Assembly: GCA_944472155.2 (NCBI GenBank)
Contig: OX235273.1
Location: 107,282,582 to 107,346,581 of the forward strand
DNA: 64,000 nt
Source of the DNA: Trichobilharzia szidati
Taxonomy: Eukaryota > Platyhelminthes > Trematoda > Strigeidida > Schistosomatidae
Direction of reading: 5' to 3'
Shown: piece after piece, positions 63,485 to 64,000 of the stretch
Numbering within the stretch: position 1 is the first letter of the stretch
Layout of the letters: every line of letters starts with the position of its first letter
The notes under the pieces: model-generated
The model's database searches: none
What the model was told of the DNA's origin: nothing
The model's input: only the letters and a program-made list of their open reading frames with translations
Translations under genes and position numbers: made by a program

Positions 63485-63950
63485 ATCATCATCATCATCA
63501 TTTATTTTGCTCCTTTAGGTTCTAAGCGGAAACACAGAGCTTCAGCAGCTCATTGCCATTTCACCCACTTCTCTGCAATCTTTCTTAGATGGTTCTTACA
63601 TGATTTACTAAAGGCGGTTACCTCCGCCTCACACGATCTTCTCTGGCCTAAAGCGTGATGTTTCTCAGTGGTCCCCTCAAGTTTCCTTGAGATCCACCTC
63701 TAATTTTCCCCCTACATATTTGTGGCCTAATAGGTTATCAGTTAGTTTGTTGCCAAAATTTTCCATTTCGCCTCTCCTTTCTGACCATCTGATGTTTAGA
63801 ATCAGGCCAGCTAAGGCAACTGCTGAAGGAGGTCTAAAGTCTTTTCGGAATACCTCTTGTCACTCACGCCCCATGTCTCTGAAACATATAGAAGAACTGA
63901 ATTGACATTAGTTTTGAAAACTGCAGACTTCAACATTGACGTAAGAGTAT
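63485..63950 (-). mobile_element. RTE-B 3' fragment
   Basis: Minus strand 3' end near 63510-63545 (GCTCTGTGTTTCCGC, AACCTAAAGGAGC, then ATGATG repeats). WRGPLRNITL-like and LRCEADVTA-like blocks correspond to the C-terminal region of other copies. Strongly diverged. Confidence 0.6.
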
Positions 63951-64000
63951 TGGAGTACTAGACAGATGTTTCATCGTAGTCTGAGACTTCTGTGAAGTAC
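63951..64000 (-). mobile_element. SINE-C ribozyme segment (cut by window end)
   Basis: Minus strand: GTACTTCACAGAAGTCTCAG, CTACGATGAAACATCTGTC and TAGTACTCC. GAAA and the CATCTGTC block are recognisable. Confidence 0.5.

Overview
The window looks like intergenic or repeat-dense DNA from a flatworm, most likely a schistosome-type trematode. This is inferred from AT-rich DNA, RTE/SR2-type and CR1-type LINEs, many Penelope-like elements (PLEs) with a GIY-YIG endonuclease, and a tRNA-headed SINE with a hammerhead-ribozyme core like the schistosome Sm-alpha family. I found no convincing host gene, rRNA, functional tRNA gene, operon or CRISPR array. Every long reading frame I could identify is a fragment of a retroelement, and nearly all are broken. 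I cannot exclude short host exons.

Family names here are working names. CR1-A is one near-complete LINE (1870-4795). CR1-B is a set of 5'-truncated LINE copies with an ATT-repeat 3' end (1-435, 13030-13230, 14433-14990, 25165-25870, 29240-30130, 36365-37535, 54690-55345, 60235-60900). RTE-A is an SR2-like LINE (10555-13030, 20135-20400, 62105-63085). RTE-B is a second RTE-like LINE (13265-14440, 22480-23400, 26735-27800, 31325-32540, 51740-52575, 56335-57830 interrupted, 59233-59390, 61070-62104, 63485-63950). PLE-1 to PLE-4 are four Penelope lineages. SINE-A and SINE-B share a tRNA-like head but have different tails; SINE-C has a tRNA-like region followed by a hammerhead core. There are two solo LTRs of one family, plus one weaker LTR candidate.

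Layout: 1-5 kb CR1-B end, possible LTR, SINE-C, then CR1-A with a SINE-A inside its ORF. 5-10 kb PLE-1 and GIY-YIG fragments. 10-15 kb RTE-A, RTE-B and SINEs. 15-25 kb PLE-1 copies, a PLE-4 fragment, SINE-C and RTE-B. 25-33 kb CR1-B, a PLE-2 foldback, RTE-B, SINE-B and RTE-B. 33-37 kb poorly identified DNA with SINEs and CR1-B. 37-42 kb PLE-3 and a 1.1-kb PLE-1 foldback. 43-51 kb PLE-2, a tandem SINE-C/PLE-1 duplication, PLE-2 split by a solo LTR, and PLE-4. 51-58 kb SINE-C, an inverted RTE-B, a PLE-2 foldback, CR1-B, a solo LTR, SINE-B, and RTE-B split by a ribozyme-bearing foldback. 58-64 kb PLE, RTE-B, CR1-B and RTE-A fragments.

The most interesting signals are: (1) small self-cleaving-ribozyme-like motifs at the 3' ends of the PLE lineages, with a shared layout and possible covariation of the core 3-8 pair; (2) four PLE-derived foldback units with matching 11-13 bp target duplications; (3) two SINE families with the same head whose tails match two different resident LINE 3' ends. 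The DNA reads as a stack of nested insertions, and several can be ordered in time.
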